A stretch of 64,000 bases of DNA, taken from contig CM048841.1 in NCBI GenBank assembly GCA_026545765.1, positions 4,783,712 through 4,847,711 on the forward strand. The letters are read 5' to 3'. The DNA comes from Plantago major. Lineage: Eukaryota; Streptophyta; Magnoliopsida; Lamiales; Plantaginaceae. This document shows positions 11,413 to 22,740 of this stretch, one piece after another. How positions within the stretch are numbered: the first letter of the stretch is position 1; every line of letters begins with the position of its first letter. The notes beneath the pieces were generated by a model. It worked only from the letters and a program-made list of their open reading frames with translations, made no database searches and was not told the DNA's origin. Position numbers and translations under genes: made by a program.

Positions 11413-14400
11413 CTACACCGTTTGCTGTCCATGCACTAATTTATTCCGATGAGACCAAAGCTGCCCGTAGATACATACAAACAAATTGAATTGGTCGCCA
11501 TCAAGTCCCTGTTTCACATGATAAATCCAATCCCACACATCGTCAGAGTGATATTGTAAAGCAGCAAAAGGCAGGCCAGATAATGCCCATAACAATCTTG
11601 CACATGGACAAAGCTTGAACACGTGAATCACCGTTCCAGCAAAATCAGAGCACATAGGACACAAATCTACCACATTAATATTCCGCTTGATCAAGTTATG
11701 AGTCACAGGAAGGCCATTTTTAATCAGGCGCCAAAGAAAAACTCTAAGTTTGTTCGGGAGATTGATTTGCCACACGAAATTCCACTTACGAGGAGTTGAA
11801 GAAGAGCAAGCTTCACCATGACTACTCTGCTGTTTTTTAATTTGCCTAGCAGCATGGTAAGCTGTACTCACCAAATAATGCCCATTCGCACTCAGCTTCC
11901 ATCTCCTTCGATCCTCCCCATAACCCAAAACAGGTATTTTCAAAATATCAACCACATCACACTCCCAAAACACATCCCTAAGTGCTTCCACATTCCATCC
12001 TACCCCATTAGACAACAAAAAGAGGCCACAAACATATCTCCCAGCCCAAACAGGTCAGCGCGTGAAAGGATGCCTACAAGACTCACGGGGAATCCACTCG
12101 TCTCTCCAAATGTCTATGTTTTCACCTGGCCCGATTTGCCAAACTAACCCGTGCTTCACCAAAGGAATCGAGCGAAAGATACTCTTCCAAGTAAAGGAAG
12201 CACTCGCACAAGGCACCGCATCAAGAATGTCACAATGGGGGAAATATTTTGCTTTTAGGATACGACTAAGGAGAGAATTTGGACTTTGGATAATTCGCCA
12301 CACTTGTTTTCCCAACATAGCTAGATTAAACGAGCTAAGGTCTCGGAATCCTAAACCTCCGACTCTCTTACTCTCGCATAGAGTGTCCCACTTAACCCAA
12401 TGGATCTTTTTCTTACTCCCATCCCCCCCCCCCCCCCCACCAAAATTGGGAAATAATAGATTCTAATTCACGGAGAAGGTACTCAGGGATCTTAAAACAC
12501 CCCATGACATAGGTCGGTATAGATTGGAGAACAGATTTGATCATGACTTCCTTCCCTACCTTAGAAAGGTGTTTCTCCCCGAACCCCTGAGTTTTGGCCC
12601 ACAATCTCTCACGTAGCCAACTAAACACCTCCCGCTTAGACTTACCCATTTCGGTAGGGAGACCAAGGTACTTCTCATGCTTATCCACAACCCTAACTGG
12701 CAGCTCTCAACAAATCTCATCAACTAGATCCTCCCCTGCATTCATATTGAAAACCACTGTAGACTTATCCAAATTAATAATCTGACCTGAAGCCAAACTA
12801 TAAGTATGTAAAATCTCAACAACACCACGAGCAGCAATCTGGGTGGCCTCACAAAAGATCAATGTGTCATCAGCAAAGAGTAAATGAGAAACCCGTGGTG
12901 CGACTGAATTAACAGCTACACCTTAAGAGTCCCTTTACTTTCTGCCTCCACAATCAAAGAGCTAAGAGCTTCTGTAACAAAAAGGAACAAGTAAGGGGAA
13001 AGGGGGTCCCCTTGACGCAACCCTCTCTCTGGCTTAATGGGACCAAAGGTTTCACCATTTACTCTTACTGAATAAGTAATGGACTTCACACAGAGCATTA
13101 TAAGATTTATAAAATTCTGCTCAAAACCTAATTTAGCTAGCACTCTTTCAAGGAATACCCACTCCACTCGATCGTAAGCCTTACTCATGTCCAGCTTTAA
13201 AGCCATAAAAGAATCTTTACCTTTTGTCTTACGTTTTAGAAAATGATTTATTTCATAAGAAACTAAAACATTGTCAGTAATCAACCGGTTTGGCACAAAA
13301 GCAGACTAGGTTTCGGCTATAATGTGGTTCATATGGGGTTTAAGCCTATTAGTAATAGCTTTAGAAGCTATTTTAAAAATGACATTGCTCAAACTGATAG
13401 GTCTAAACTGGGTGATTGAATCAGGTGCTTGACATTTAGGAATAAGAACAATGTGTGTATAATTCAGCTTGGGATTAAAAACATGATGATTCAGAATATT
13501 TAACACACAATCAGTCACATGAGGAGCAAGAATATGCCAAAACTTTTGGTAAAACAAAGCAGGCATACCATCGGGGCCAGGAGATTTGGTAGGAAACATG
13601 TCAAAAAGTGAATCTTTTACCTCTTTGCGATAAACAATCCGCGACTCTCGGTTGATATTCTGATCCACCTTCGATCTCATAGTGTTCACTACCGCATCAA
13701 CCTCCTGCTCAGTAGGGTTCCGACTCTTAAAAATTTCCCCAAAATAATCCACAGCAATAGTCCCCATCTCACTCAACTCAGACTGCAGAACCCCTGTACT
13801 GTCCCGCAACCCTTCAATATAGTTCTGATCCGCCCATTTCGATGCTTGAGCATGGAAGAATTTGGTATTCCTATCTCCCTCAGCCAACCATTGGGTTTTA
13901 GCTCTCTGTTTCCAAAGAGTTTCCCTCTGTCAAGTAAATCCTCCAAATTTCGTTTCAACGTGACCTCCTCCTCTCTGACTTCGGCTAAATAGGGTATCCG
14001 TTGCAGCTCCTGTAACTTCTGATTTGTCTTTTCGATCTCCTTTCATATGTTGGGATATGAACTACGACTCCAATTCATGAGGCCGATACTGCACTGCTCT
14101 AATCGATCCCCAAACTCGCCGCCAGTACCCTCCACCAAATCCTTAATGATTCTCGATCTTAGCCATACTGATTCAAACCGAAATATGGGTTTACTGTACC
14201 TAATTGACTTAGAGTCGTGACTGATTTGAGCAAACAGGGGCATATGATCTGATTTTCGGACAGTCAAGTGGCTAATCTATAGCTGAGGGAACAACGCTTT
14301 CCATCCAGGAGTAGCTAAAGCCCGGTCCAATCTCTTTTTGGTGTTATTGGGCTGCAATCTTCTATTCGTCCAAGTGTACTTGTATCCTTTAAACCCAAGA

Positions 14401-14657
14401 TCAACTAAGTCATTGTGTATCAACGTTTCCCGAAAGTCCCTAAGTCTCCATTCCGGCGTAGGTGGACCTCCTATTTTCTCATCATGCTTAAGTATCTCAT
14501 TGAAATCCCCTATAACCAACCACTCTCTATAAGAATGAGACTTTAAAGTGCGTAGCAACCTCCAAGTATGCTTACGAAGACTAGCTTCCGGTTCTCCATA
14601 AAAACCGGTAAACCTCCAAATAATGTCACTATTACAAAATTGAATATTAGCATCTAT
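11413..14657 (-). pseudogene. LINE ORF2: endonuclease, reverse transcriptase, zf-RVT
   Basis: From the 5' side: endonuclease remnant (WRFTGFYGEPEASLRKHTW, LVIGDFNEIL, TWTNRR; 14277-14657, continuing at 14043-14267), linker (AEGDRNTKFFHAQAS), reverse transcriptase (SPGPDGMPALFYQKFW, FRPISLSNVIFKIASKAI at 13306-13887; [14 protein letters not shown] and [13 protein letters not shown] at 12916-13296), the catalytic FADDTLIF at about 12850-12890 in a shifted frame, KYLGLPTEMG (about 12650), then zf-RVT (WNFVWQINLPNKLRVFLWRL, CPMC). There are at least one in-frame TAG (13306-13308) and several frameshifts. The enzyme would nick target DNA and copy its RNA there, but this copy is dead. Confidence 0.9.
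12423..12437. repeat. C15 homopolymer inside the LINE
   Basis: Fifteen consecutive C on the plus strand. On the coding strand it falls just after FWWGGGG in ORF2, where plant LINEs normally encode a short Gly run. It looks like slippage expansion that also disturbs the frame. Confidence 0.8.
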
Positions 14658-14734
14658 GAGTAATTTGTGGTCAAACTCAAAGACAGTTGATCGGTCAAAG
14701 TCAAAATGTAACACTTTTTCTGAAATTGAGGGAG
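14658..14734. mobile_element. Half of a Stowaway MITE
   Basis: The segment ending GAGGGAG before TA carries AGACAGTTGATCGGTCAAAG. This matches the reverse complement of the left part of the complete Stowaway at 57406-57655 (GACCGGTCAACTGTCTCC). Only this half is present. Its inner end coincides with the 5' truncation of the LINE, so both were cut at the same junction. Confidence 0.7.
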
Positions 14735-14916
14735 TACTATTTATCATCCTCGGAAATCGGAATGTATTTAAACAACCGTTTACTTAGTCTTTGAAGATGA
14801 AAGAATATCACCCGGTGGTCCTTTCATAAAAATGTATGCATGAATTCAACAAAATAGGAAACATATTAGTAGCAAGAAAAGTGTGGGTTTCCAGTAAATA
14901 ATTTTAAACAGTCCGA

Positions 14917-15105
14917 TCATTCTTTCTCATTATAATAACTTTTTACATTTCCAAAGATTCCCTCTAAGTTGCGGATCCTACTAATGATGATTTTAAGGGG
15001 CTTGGGTCTCGGAACACGAGACTCATCCTGAATACCAGCCCTCACCCCTCTCGACTGCATCCTCGACCTAGCACCATCATGCGGTGGGGTCATTGTCTTT
15101 GTCAT
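14917..15105 (-). pseudogene. Possible second CACTA gene, 5' fragment
   Basis: A 62-codon frame starts MTKTMTPPHDGARSRMQSRG and contains the basic PRPKPLKIIISRIRNLEG. It lies directly downstream of the transposase, where CACTA elements carry their second (TNPA-like) protein or the transposase C terminus. I do not recognise a domain. It was kept because of position and absence of overlap with another gene. Confidence 0.3.
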
Positions 15106-15379
15106 GCATCTGCAAAAACATGTAACAAATACAATAAAATGTGTTAGTACGACTTATAATACAGAACAAATTATAAATAACACATGTAACCATTTTTCAT
15201 GCAGAACAGAAATACTCAAGTGTTATCAACTACTAACGGTTATCCCCGTCCTCTAAGTCTACATATTGGTCCTCGTGCAGATCAAACAACTCATCATCTG
15301 CTTCTATGGGATTTTCTGCTTGTTTATCGACATCCTCTTGTTGGTACGAGTTGGTAATTGAGTCGTCTTTCTCAATGTA

Positions 15380-15946
15380 CTACACTTTCGAGCGAGCACG
15401 AATAGGTATCGCAGCTAACCATTCCGCCTTATCGCGTTTCCTGCTTGGATATTCAAGAAACACCACTTGTCGTGCTTGAGTCGCCAAAATAAATGGTTCA
15501 TACTTGGTTCTGTACCTCTTCTTTTGGTTCACATCAACCATTTCATACTGCTCGTTCTTCCTCGTACCTCCTGGATTAGGATCATACCACTCAACATCAA
15601 ACAAGAAGGTTCTTTTCAATGGCAAGCCGGGATATTCAATCCTCACTATTCGTTTTAGCTTCCCGTGGAAATCAAACAAAGCAGCGTCTCCATAATCTGC
15701 ACCCTTAACACACACCCCGGAGTTGCTTGTCGCCATGGTCGTGTTACATTCAGTCATGTGGAACCTAAGGCCATTGACTATATAACCTGGGAATGTGTAG
15801 ACCTTTTTGAATGGCCCCTCTGCGAGAGCCTTTAAGTATAGGCATGTGACGTTGTTAATAGGATTCCGAACATACTCTTTGAACCAATCTGAAAATTCTG
15901 ATTCCATTTTTGAGTCAAGTAGTTCCTCTAGTGTATCCTCTGTCAT
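15380..15946 (-). pseudogene. CACTA transposase C-terminal region (DUF4216-like)
   Basis: A 188-codon frame carries the signature of the DUF4216 region found near the C terminus of plant CACTA transposases: VYTFPGYIVNGLRFHM, NSGVCVKGADYGDAALFDFHGKL, IEYPGLPLKRTFLFDVEWYD and KYEPFILATQARQVVFLEYP. It is preceded on the minus strand by the DUF4218-like exons and belongs to the same gene. This part is open from start to stop. Confidence 0.85.
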
Positions 15947-16064
15947 TTGAGGATTTTATTCCAAACAACGCTTTTTGAAAACACTGCAAACATTGATTCG
16001 ATGATAAGTCTATAATTGAAGTAGAGACTTACGTAGCTATATTAAAATTTAAAGAAAGTGTTGC

Positions 16065-17306
16065 TCACCTCGCAAATAGTAGCATATACTTGTCAACCTC
16101 AGTACAATTCGTGAGGACATAATATTGAGCTGCTTTCAACTCCTTCCCCGTAAGATATTCTTTCTTAGCTCCACCAAGAGGTCTCCCTGATACCCTAAAG
16201 ATAGATAGGGACAACTCATCATCCGCTTGAACTTCGAATATGTCTGCGTTTCGAGCCGACCTTGATGTCTTCGTAGGGACGTGCTCATCAAAGTAATAAG
16301 AGCAGAAGGTTGTAGTTTCCTCTCGAATGTAGGCATTGGCAATCGATCCTTCAGGTTTACCTTTGTTGTTCACATACTTCTTCAATTTTCCCAAGTACCT
16401 CTCGAATGGATACATCTATTGATACTGAACCGGTCCAGCAAGTCTCGCTTCATGTGGAAGGTGAACTGGCAAGTGCTCCATAGAATCAAACCAGCTCGGT
16501 GGAAAGATACGCTCGAGCTTGCATAGAATCAATGGTATGTTCTTTTCAAGATTTTCCAACACTTTGTCATGAACCACCCTTGTGCCTAAATTTTTGAAAA
16601 ATAAGCTCAACTCGGTGATAGAAGTCCATACATGTTTAGGTAGCAGCTCTCGAAATGCTACCGGGATAAGCCTCTCCATGAACACATGACAGTTATGGCT
16701 CTTTGTCTTCTTCAAATCCACACACTTCTCTAAATTTGAGGCGTAATTATCTGGGAAACTCACTGCCCTCACCCAATCAAACAAAATTGACCTAGATGCA
16801 TTGTCAATTGTGTAGCACGCTTTCGGCCACTTACCTTTCTCATCCTTGTTTGTCAACTCAGGCCTTTTACACCACGTATCCAACTCGACTCTAGACTTCG
16901 CATTGTCCTTTGTTTTTCCCTCAATGTTGCAAAGTGTATTGAATAAGTTTTCAAACACGTTCTTCTCAATGTGCATGAAATCTAAGTTGTGACGGATAAG
17001 AAGACTGCTCCAATAAGGCAAGTCCCAGAAGATGCTTCTCTTCCTCCAACCACAATTTTTACCAATTTTCTCGTTATGCTTCATCCACCCAAGTTCAGTC
17101 ACCTTCATAAGACCCAACCTATCAATCTCCGCAAGAATTTGTGCACCAGTAAGTCTTGTCGGGGCTTTTTTGTTTACGACTTTATTTTTCAAGAATTGAT
17201 CCTTGTTCTTCCTGAACGAATGGTCACTTTCTAGCAACCTACGATGACAATCAAACCAACAAAATTTTCCACTACCCTTCAGTCTAAATGCATCAGTATC
17301 CTCCAA
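16065..17306 (-). pseudogene. CACTA transposase middle region (DUF4218-like)
   Basis: Two abutting frames in the same gene. The upstream one (16416-17306) has RHNLDFMHIEKNVFENLFNT, ELDTWCKRPEL, KSHNCHVFMERLIPVAFREL and LCKLERIFPPSWFDSMEHL. The next (16065-16415) has MYPFERYLGKLKKYVNNKG and PEGSIANAYIREETTTFCS. These are landmarks of the transposase core and DUF4218 region of plant CACTA elements. A stop between them (about 16416) separates PVQYQ from MYPFERY, which are normally contiguous. Confidence 0.88.
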
Positions 17307-17324
17307 GCAATGTGGACATGCATA

Positions 17325-18050
17325 TTACCCTGCGGTTTTCCTTCCAGATAGCATGGAGTACGCAGGAAAGTCACTCACGGTCCAAAGAAGAGCTGCTCTC
17401 AAGGTGAAGTTCTTTTTGGTCGACACATCATATGAAGGGATGCTATCTGTCCACAACTCGATCAGCTCCTTGATTAGGGGTTGCAAGAAAACATCCAACG
17501 TCAGTCCAGGATCTTTCGGCCCAGGCACCAACGCAGTCAGAAACATGAATGGCTCCTTCATGCACTCATCGGGGGGCAGGTTGTACGGTGTGAGCATAAT
17601 TGGCCAACAAGAGTATTTTCGGTCACTTCCAAACGGGTTGAAACCATCCGTACAAAGTCCCAATCGTACATTTCTAGATTCGGCTGCAAACTCTGGATAT
17701 GTCTTGTCAAACGATTTCCATGCGGGTGAATCTGCTGGATGGTCCATTCTACCATCTTCTGCATTATCCGAGATTACTCGCTCCTTGTGCCACCGCATTT
17801 TATCCGCAGAAGCACTTGAAGCATACAATCTTTTCAAACGAGGTGCAAGAGGGAAGTACCACATTTTCTTATGTGGGAGATTTTTCTTCTGTCGTTTCTT
17901 TGCAGCCCCCTCCTTGTAACGCTTGTACCGTTCCTTACCACAGAACTTGCATTGTATTAGATCTGCATCCTCCTCCCAATAGATCATGCACATTTTCAGA
18001 CAACAGTCTATATCTTTTTCTTCGCTTGGTAAAAGTTGGTGGGAACTAGG
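17325..18050 (-). pseudogene. CACTA transposase core (Transposase_21-like)
   Basis: Contains KMCMIYWEEDADLIQCKFCGKERYK, MWYFPLAPRLKRLYASS, ADKMRWHKERV, LGLCTDGFNPFG, YSCWPIMLTPYNLPPDECMK and DVFLQPLIKELIELW, the standard Transposase_21 block. The domain carries the catalytic residues for cutting the element ends. The join to the preceding exon (FYQAKKKI ... DCCLKMCM, about 18000-18020) is broken by a frameshift. Confidence 0.9.
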
Positions 18051-18686
18051 TTTTCTTCAGGACAAAGGGTCGACATTACGTCAACCCATTCATTGAAGCT
18101 CGTTTCAGATTGCTGGCCATTAGCCTTACAACTTATTAGCCGAGCCAACAAAGACAACTTAGTGAGCTTACACCCCGGATAAACCGGCTTCCTTGATGAT
18201 TCTAACAAGTCAAAGAACACCTGATCCTCGGGATTCAGTGGTTCCCCCACCCCCCTCGGTTTCAGTGTTAGTTGTGTCCATGAACTCTGCCCCTGCAACA
18301 TCATACACCATTTGTTCGACTCGAGCTCGAATAGCATCGCCTTCAGATGTACTCTGTTCCCCGACTTGTTCATTTTTTCTCTTCCTTCCACGTTGTCTAT
18401 ATTGGTCATATGTATTGGACGGTGCTGCTTCCTCACCATGATGATTCCATACCTGATATGCAGGCAGGAATCCATTTTTCCTCAAGTGTTGGACTACGGC
18501 TGTAGGAGTCAGGTATTGCTTGTTTCTGCACTTTTTCATTGTACAAGGGCACTTTATCAACCCGTCCTTTACACAAGCCGGATTTGAGATTGCAAATGCA
18601 ATGAAACCTTCAACCCCTTTCAGAAAACTCGATTGAACTCTGCCATTTAGAGTATGACAATACATCCATGAATGATCGGTATTCAT
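18008..18686 (-). pseudogene. CACTA transposase N-terminal region, copy 1
   Basis: It starts MNTDHSWMY, the usual opening of the transposase-associated domain, with IKCPCTMKKCRNKQYLTP and HHGEEA. A Gly/Thr-rich linker follows (18210-18300), then in a different frame LNPEDQVFFDLLESSRKPVYPGCK, SFNEWVDVMSTLCPEEN and FYQAKKKI. The linker holds at least one frameshift. The C-rich part is thought to bind DNA near the element ends. Confidence 0.85.
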
Positions 18687-18957
18687 TGAATAATTAGATA
18701 ATAACCTGACACATTTGAATTCATTAGATCGAGCTCTATCATTTACGATAATAAATCAATTTCACAATAATTCAATCAATTACTACATAATATAAGTTAT
18801 ATTAGCTTCAATCAATTGTTACGTCATTACATAATATAAGTTACATTAGCTTCAATTTTACCATAATGTTTGGTTTCATATATCAACTAATGATTACTAG
18901 TTATACAAGCCTAAAGACAAAACGGATAAAACTCATCATTCTTTTGTAGCCCCCTCC

Positions 18958-19411
18958 TCACCACTTGTGACGCTCCCTACCACAGAACTTGCATTCCAAC
19001 ATATCTACATCCTCCTCCCAATACACCATGCACATGTTCCGACAACCAAAAACGTACTCAATAGGTGGCCCCAAACCCCGCCTCTCCCTCCATTGGAGGT
19101 ATGCCATGGACGGTGCTTCCTCACCATGATGAATCCATACATGATACTCAGGCATGAATCCATTACGTCTCAAGTACTCGAATACAGCTGTAGGAGTCAT
19201 AAATTGCTTGTTTCTGCAGCTTTCCAATGTGCAAGGACACTTTATCAACCCCCGTTTGCACAAGCCGGACGTCCCATGGCAAACGCGATGAAACCTTTAA
19301 CCCCTTTTACAAAACTCCTACAAACTCTGCCATTTACCGCCGTACGATCATACATCCATGAACGGTCGGAATTCATTAGATACTTTCGTAACCTGACACG
19401 TTCCAATTGAT
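18958..19411 (-). pseudogene. Second, divergent copy of the CACTA N-terminal exon
   Basis: A separate transposase-associated domain lies upstream of copy 1: NSDRSWMY with GVKGFIAFAMGRPAC (about 19260-19400), then after a one-base frameshift LIKCPCTLESCRNKQF and VWIHHGEEAP. It continues directly into NMCMVYWEEDVDMLECKFCGRERHKW, the sequence that in copy 1 belongs to the next block. So this copy lacks the linker and helical segment in between. It may be a nested deletion derivative or an unequal-exchange product. Confidence 0.75.
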
Positions 19412-20296
19412 TAGATCGCATTTAATTTATTAGATCGATTCCAATTCTGCCGAGATTGTAGAGATTAATTGTAGTTATTATACGTTCCTTATAATTTCAT
19501 GATTAATTATTAAGTGTTCGATATGTTACAAAATTTCCCATGTATTTTAACCATTTCAACCACTTACTACGAGTTATAAATTATAAATTACACGTTAATA
19601 TAATCAACAAATGGTCTCAAAACACTTAACTAAATCCTCGTTATCTAGTACATATACGAATTTATCAAATCAAAACTACTTAACATTATACTAATTAACA
19701 ATCTAAGTGATAGCAATCTCAAAGTTCATTTACTAAATCTTAACATTATACTAATTAACTAGTAATACTAATTTGATATATATACTTAACATTAAACGAG
19801 TCGAAATTAACAAAATTCCCAAATTTGTCAAAAAATTAGGGTTTCAAAACACTAATCGTAATACATATACAAAAACATCAAACATGAAAATCAAGCTTAA
19901 TCAATTAAACATCAAACATGAAAATCAAGCTTAATCAATCAAACATCAAACAATAAATCAATTTCACAACAAAATCAATCAATTGACAACCCCAAGCTTA
20001 ACCCACTACTTCATATAACATATACTAGCTACCATAATTGTTTACAAACATACAATTGATCCAAATTATCAAAAATTCTAAATTTAGAATAGTTAGGGTT
20101 TAGCCTAATACCTCAAATTGCAGTAAAAATAGCCGAAGAAGGATGAAATTGATCGACCACCCAAGCTCCTTGTCCCACGAGCTTCGAATTGATACCAAGA
20201 TTGGCCGGAACGACGGATTATTGGACGGAAAAGCTAAAGAGTGGAAGAAATGGAGGAAACTGAAGCAGAATCAGAAATGGAGAATTGGGGCTGCTT
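19412..20296. other. CACTA 5' leader, AT-rich
   Basis: AT-rich DNA between the transposase exons and the subterminal repeats. It has a short direct repeat containing AATCAAGCTTAATCAAT and CATCAAACA near 19890-19945. No protein frame was recognised. Confidence 0.5.
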
Positions 20297-20353
20297 CCCG
20301 TAATTTAATCTTGTTTAGCGACGGATCGCTATCCGTCGCTAGGGCCGACGGAT
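20297..20353. repeat. CACTA subterminal repeat block, left of the hAT MITE
   Basis: Contains TAGCGACGGATCGCTATCCGTCGCTA, a palindromic unit typical of CACTA subterminal regions and a likely transposase-binding site, then GCCGACGGATAG. It resumes at 21106 after the MITE. Confidence 0.75.
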
Positions 20354-20361
20354 AGTTTACC

Positions 20362-21097
20362 TAGGGGTGTACACGGGCGGTTACAGCGGTTATTTACCAA
20401 AATTCTAACCGACCCGACTATGGCGGTTAGGCAAAATCACTAACCACGGCGGGTGGGGTTTTCACCAAACTGCCGCGGGTCGGTTGGCTATTTTATGCCG
20501 GTGGATGGCGGGCGGATTGACGGTTTTCACACGTTAAAACTAGAACATATATTACAATGTTTAAAATAGAGTAAATAAGTTTAAATACAAAATAAAACAT
20601 TCCATAATACATTGTCAAACAAGGGACACGTTCCAAGTTTGATAATAACCAAAATATAAGTAAATAAATTACAAATACAAATCCATAAACTTTCAAACAT
20701 GTTGGTACATGCTAGATGATGATTAGAAGACCAAATTCATTTGTTGCAACTAGTATATATATGCTATGTTGATAAGAGAAGAGCAGATTCATTAGTACAA
20801 AAAGCTTACCACTATGATAATACTCCATGTCGATATCCGTTCATGAGTAGAGCAAGATTACCATTATTAATTATATGGAGTATTCATTAATAAAAAATAC
20901 AAAAAATATAACTAGTATTATGCACGGAATTGAGGCGGTTGCGGTTAACACGTCCACCCGCCACCCACCCGCCTAGTGGCGGGTAACCAAATAGTTAACC
21001 GTGGCGGTTTTGTGCCAAAATGATAACCGGCGGGTGCGGTTGGCTGGCGGGCGAAATGGCGGGCGGGGCGGGTGGTTATTATTTTTGTACACACCTA
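20362..21097. mobile_element. hAT-type MITE inserted in the CACTA element
   Basis: A 736-bp element with terminal inverted repeats TAGGGGTGTACA (left) and TAGGTGTGTACA (right, reverse complement). It is flanked by the 8-bp direct duplication AGTTTACC (20354-20361 and 21098-21105). An 8-bp target duplication and a TAGGG start are typical of hAT elements. The interior has G/C-rich arms (GGCGGTTAG-, GGCGGGTGG-type) and no transposase. Removing it reunites the CACTA subterminal repeat. Confidence 0.88.
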
Positions 21098-21105
21098 AGT
21101 TTACC

Positions 21106-21272
21106 CGTCGGACCAAATTAGTTTTTATTTTTTTTCAAATGTAGCGACGGATAATTTATATCCGTCGCTATTTTTTATTTTTTAATAAAATTTTAAATAA
21201 TTTTTGAATTTTTTTTAAAATTAAAATAAAAGTAACTGTTTAGCGACGGATAAAATTATCCGTCGCTAAATT
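21106..21272. repeat. CACTA subterminal repeats, right block
   Basis: Two more palindromic units, TAGCGACGGATAATTTATATCCGTCGCTA (about 21142-21170) and TAGCGACGGATAAAATTATCCGTCGCTAAA (about 21240-21270), separated by AT-rich DNA. No terminal CACTA/TAGTG sequence follows, so the true end has been lost. Confidence 0.75.
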
Positions 21273-21408
21273 TTCGATTCGTTGAAGCTTTACTCTGGTT
21301 GATAAGTTGGACGAATTATGTTGTTCTTCTGACTATTTATAATGGAGGATTTTTTTCCGTATTCATTTGACTTTGGTATCACCCTGTGATAAGTTCTGGA
21401 TGTGTTCT

Positions 21409-21880
21409 TCAGTTGAGTCTGAGCTCTTTAAAAGTGTGAACTTTAAGAGACTGAGCTATACTTGATAAACTATCAAGAAAGTCCTGTGATTCGTCATACT
21501 CCTCTTTCTTGTGAAGTGCTTTCTCAACAGACTCGAATTTCTCTCGATACAACTGATTTAGCTTTCCTTCGTTGTTTCCTGCAGAAGACGCAGAAGACAA
21601 CAACCCCGATAACCGTAACAACAATAAGCCCTCCTACAACGCCAACCGCGGTATATATCCACGTCTTACTCGATCCACCACTCGGTGAAGGGACAATGGA
21701 GGTGGCAGGGCAGGTGGTGGTGACTCGGCATGGAAAGTAAGATAAGCTTGGCAGGTTTGGCTTAAGCCATTGCAGGTGTAGCCTTGTCTAGTGTAATTCT
21801 GCTGGGCAAAAACCAGAGGAAACAGAGAATGATAACACTCATAAATCCAATTGGAATGGATCACGTTTGTTGCTTATTCC
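21409..21880 (-). pseudogene. LysM receptor-like kinase relic (LYK4/5 type)
   Basis: On the minus strand: FAQQNYTRQGYTCNGLSQTCQAYLTFHAESP, the mature N terminus typical of LYK4/LYK5-like receptors. It passes almost directly to GGSSKTWIYTAVGVVGG and a hydrophobic membrane span, then the juxtamembrane segment ESVEKALHKKEEYDESQDF and HTFKELRL, where it stops. The extracellular LysM repeats and the entire kinase domain are missing, and the segments lie in different frames. In intact relatives this receptor family binds chitin or related glycans at the plasma membrane. This copy cannot. Confidence 0.7.
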
Positions 21881-21969
21881 TGGTGAAATCTTATTACTGA
21901 AGATCAGAAACAAGGAGTTAAAAGCTTCATTATACAGGATATTGTTGGAAAGGTTAGCAATTTTTTGTA

Positions 21970-22740
21970 TGTTGCATGTGCTCAAGAGTGTCCAGAGGAA
22001 CCACTGATGTTACTGGTTGGTCCTCATCCGTCTTGATTGGAGCCTTCTTGGGAAGACATGATGAATCTATGGTACCAAGTACAGTTGTTCAATCTGGTCT
22101 TTCAGAAACTCAAAGCCTAAAGTGCGAGAGTCCCCAAATACCCGAAAAACCCAACCCGATCCCAGCCCTATGCGGGATGCCAATTCTTGTCACCTCTCAT
22201 GTGGGGGACCCCATCTCATCGATTATAACACATTCCGGTCAATTTTCTGCTGAAGAGGTTACAAGTTTAGGCTGAGATTGTCTTGCCGCTTTGAGAAGTG
22301 CCAAAATGGCAAACATAATGCACGGTGACATTTGCCCTGTCAGCAGTGATCAAGACTCGACAAACTGGATTTGTTCGTTCTGGTCTTGTGGGGATGTGCA
22401 GTTTTAAAGGAAAGAGACAGTCCAGCTTTAAATTTACAATTTTCATCAGCTTACCCTCTTCAAAATGGGAAGCTTTGTGCATCATCAGATGTAGAGAGCC
22501 TCATTCATGTCATGTACTTTTTATCTGGTGGTGAAATGCAACAACAAGATTCTTTCGAATCAGCGTTGAACTGGAGGCAGAAGAGTTGGACGAAGCGTGT
22601 GATCCAGCAGTCAAGTTTAATTTCGCCTCTGTGAAGGCATTCGCTGACTACGTGGATGGAATATGTGGGACGCCTTATGCTGTTGATTATGATTTTTGGT
22701 TGACGAGACTGAACCGTGCATTATGGTGAGAGGGGAAAAC
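21970..22740 (+). pseudogene. Degraded protein-kinase-like fragment
   Basis: Pieces in changing frames resemble the C-terminal half of a plant kinase-like protein: LRSAKMANIMHGDICPVSS, then NLQFSSAYPLQNGKLCASSDVESLIH, GGEMQQQDSFESALNWRQKSW, and finally VKAFADYVDGICGTPYAVDYDFW. Order is preserved and no introns are visible, with several frameshifts and stops. It is intronless over 0.7 kb and may be a processed copy. The exact gene family is not certain. Confidence 0.5.

Larger units (their letters stand above)
10804..14657 (-). mobile_element. 5'-truncated L1-type LINE with RNase H tail
   Basis: Read on the minus strand, it has an endonuclease fragment, reverse transcriptase, zf-RVT and RNase H, then a terminal poly(A) seen as T12 at 10804-10815. 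The 5' end is cut inside the endonuclease domain at about 14657, where it abuts half of a Stowaway MITE. The RNase H domain places it in the plant L1 group that carries this extra module. I found no convincing target duplication, as expected if the 5' junction has been rearranged. Confidence 0.9.
14735..21272 (-). mobile_element. Decayed CACTA (En/Spm) transposon, both ends missing
   Basis: Minus-strand transposase segments lie in the order expected for a CACTA TNPD protein, and the 5' side (20297-21272) has subterminal repeats TAGCGACGGATA...TCCGTCGCTA. No CACTA terminus was found at either side. On the left, the subterminal repeats are absent and the element runs into MITE and LINE debris. 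It is interrupted by an hAT MITE (20362-21097). Frameshifts in several exons make it inactive. It shares its subterminal motif with the small CACTA at 33300-34378. Confidence 0.85.

Noticed and set aside
12062..12466. 134-codon plus-strand frame ending near the C15 tract
   Set aside because: Antisense of the LINE ORF2; its proline run is just the homopolymer.
17353..17919. 188-codon plus-strand frame
   Set aside because: Antisense shadow of the CACTA transposase core, which has clear family motifs on the minus strand.
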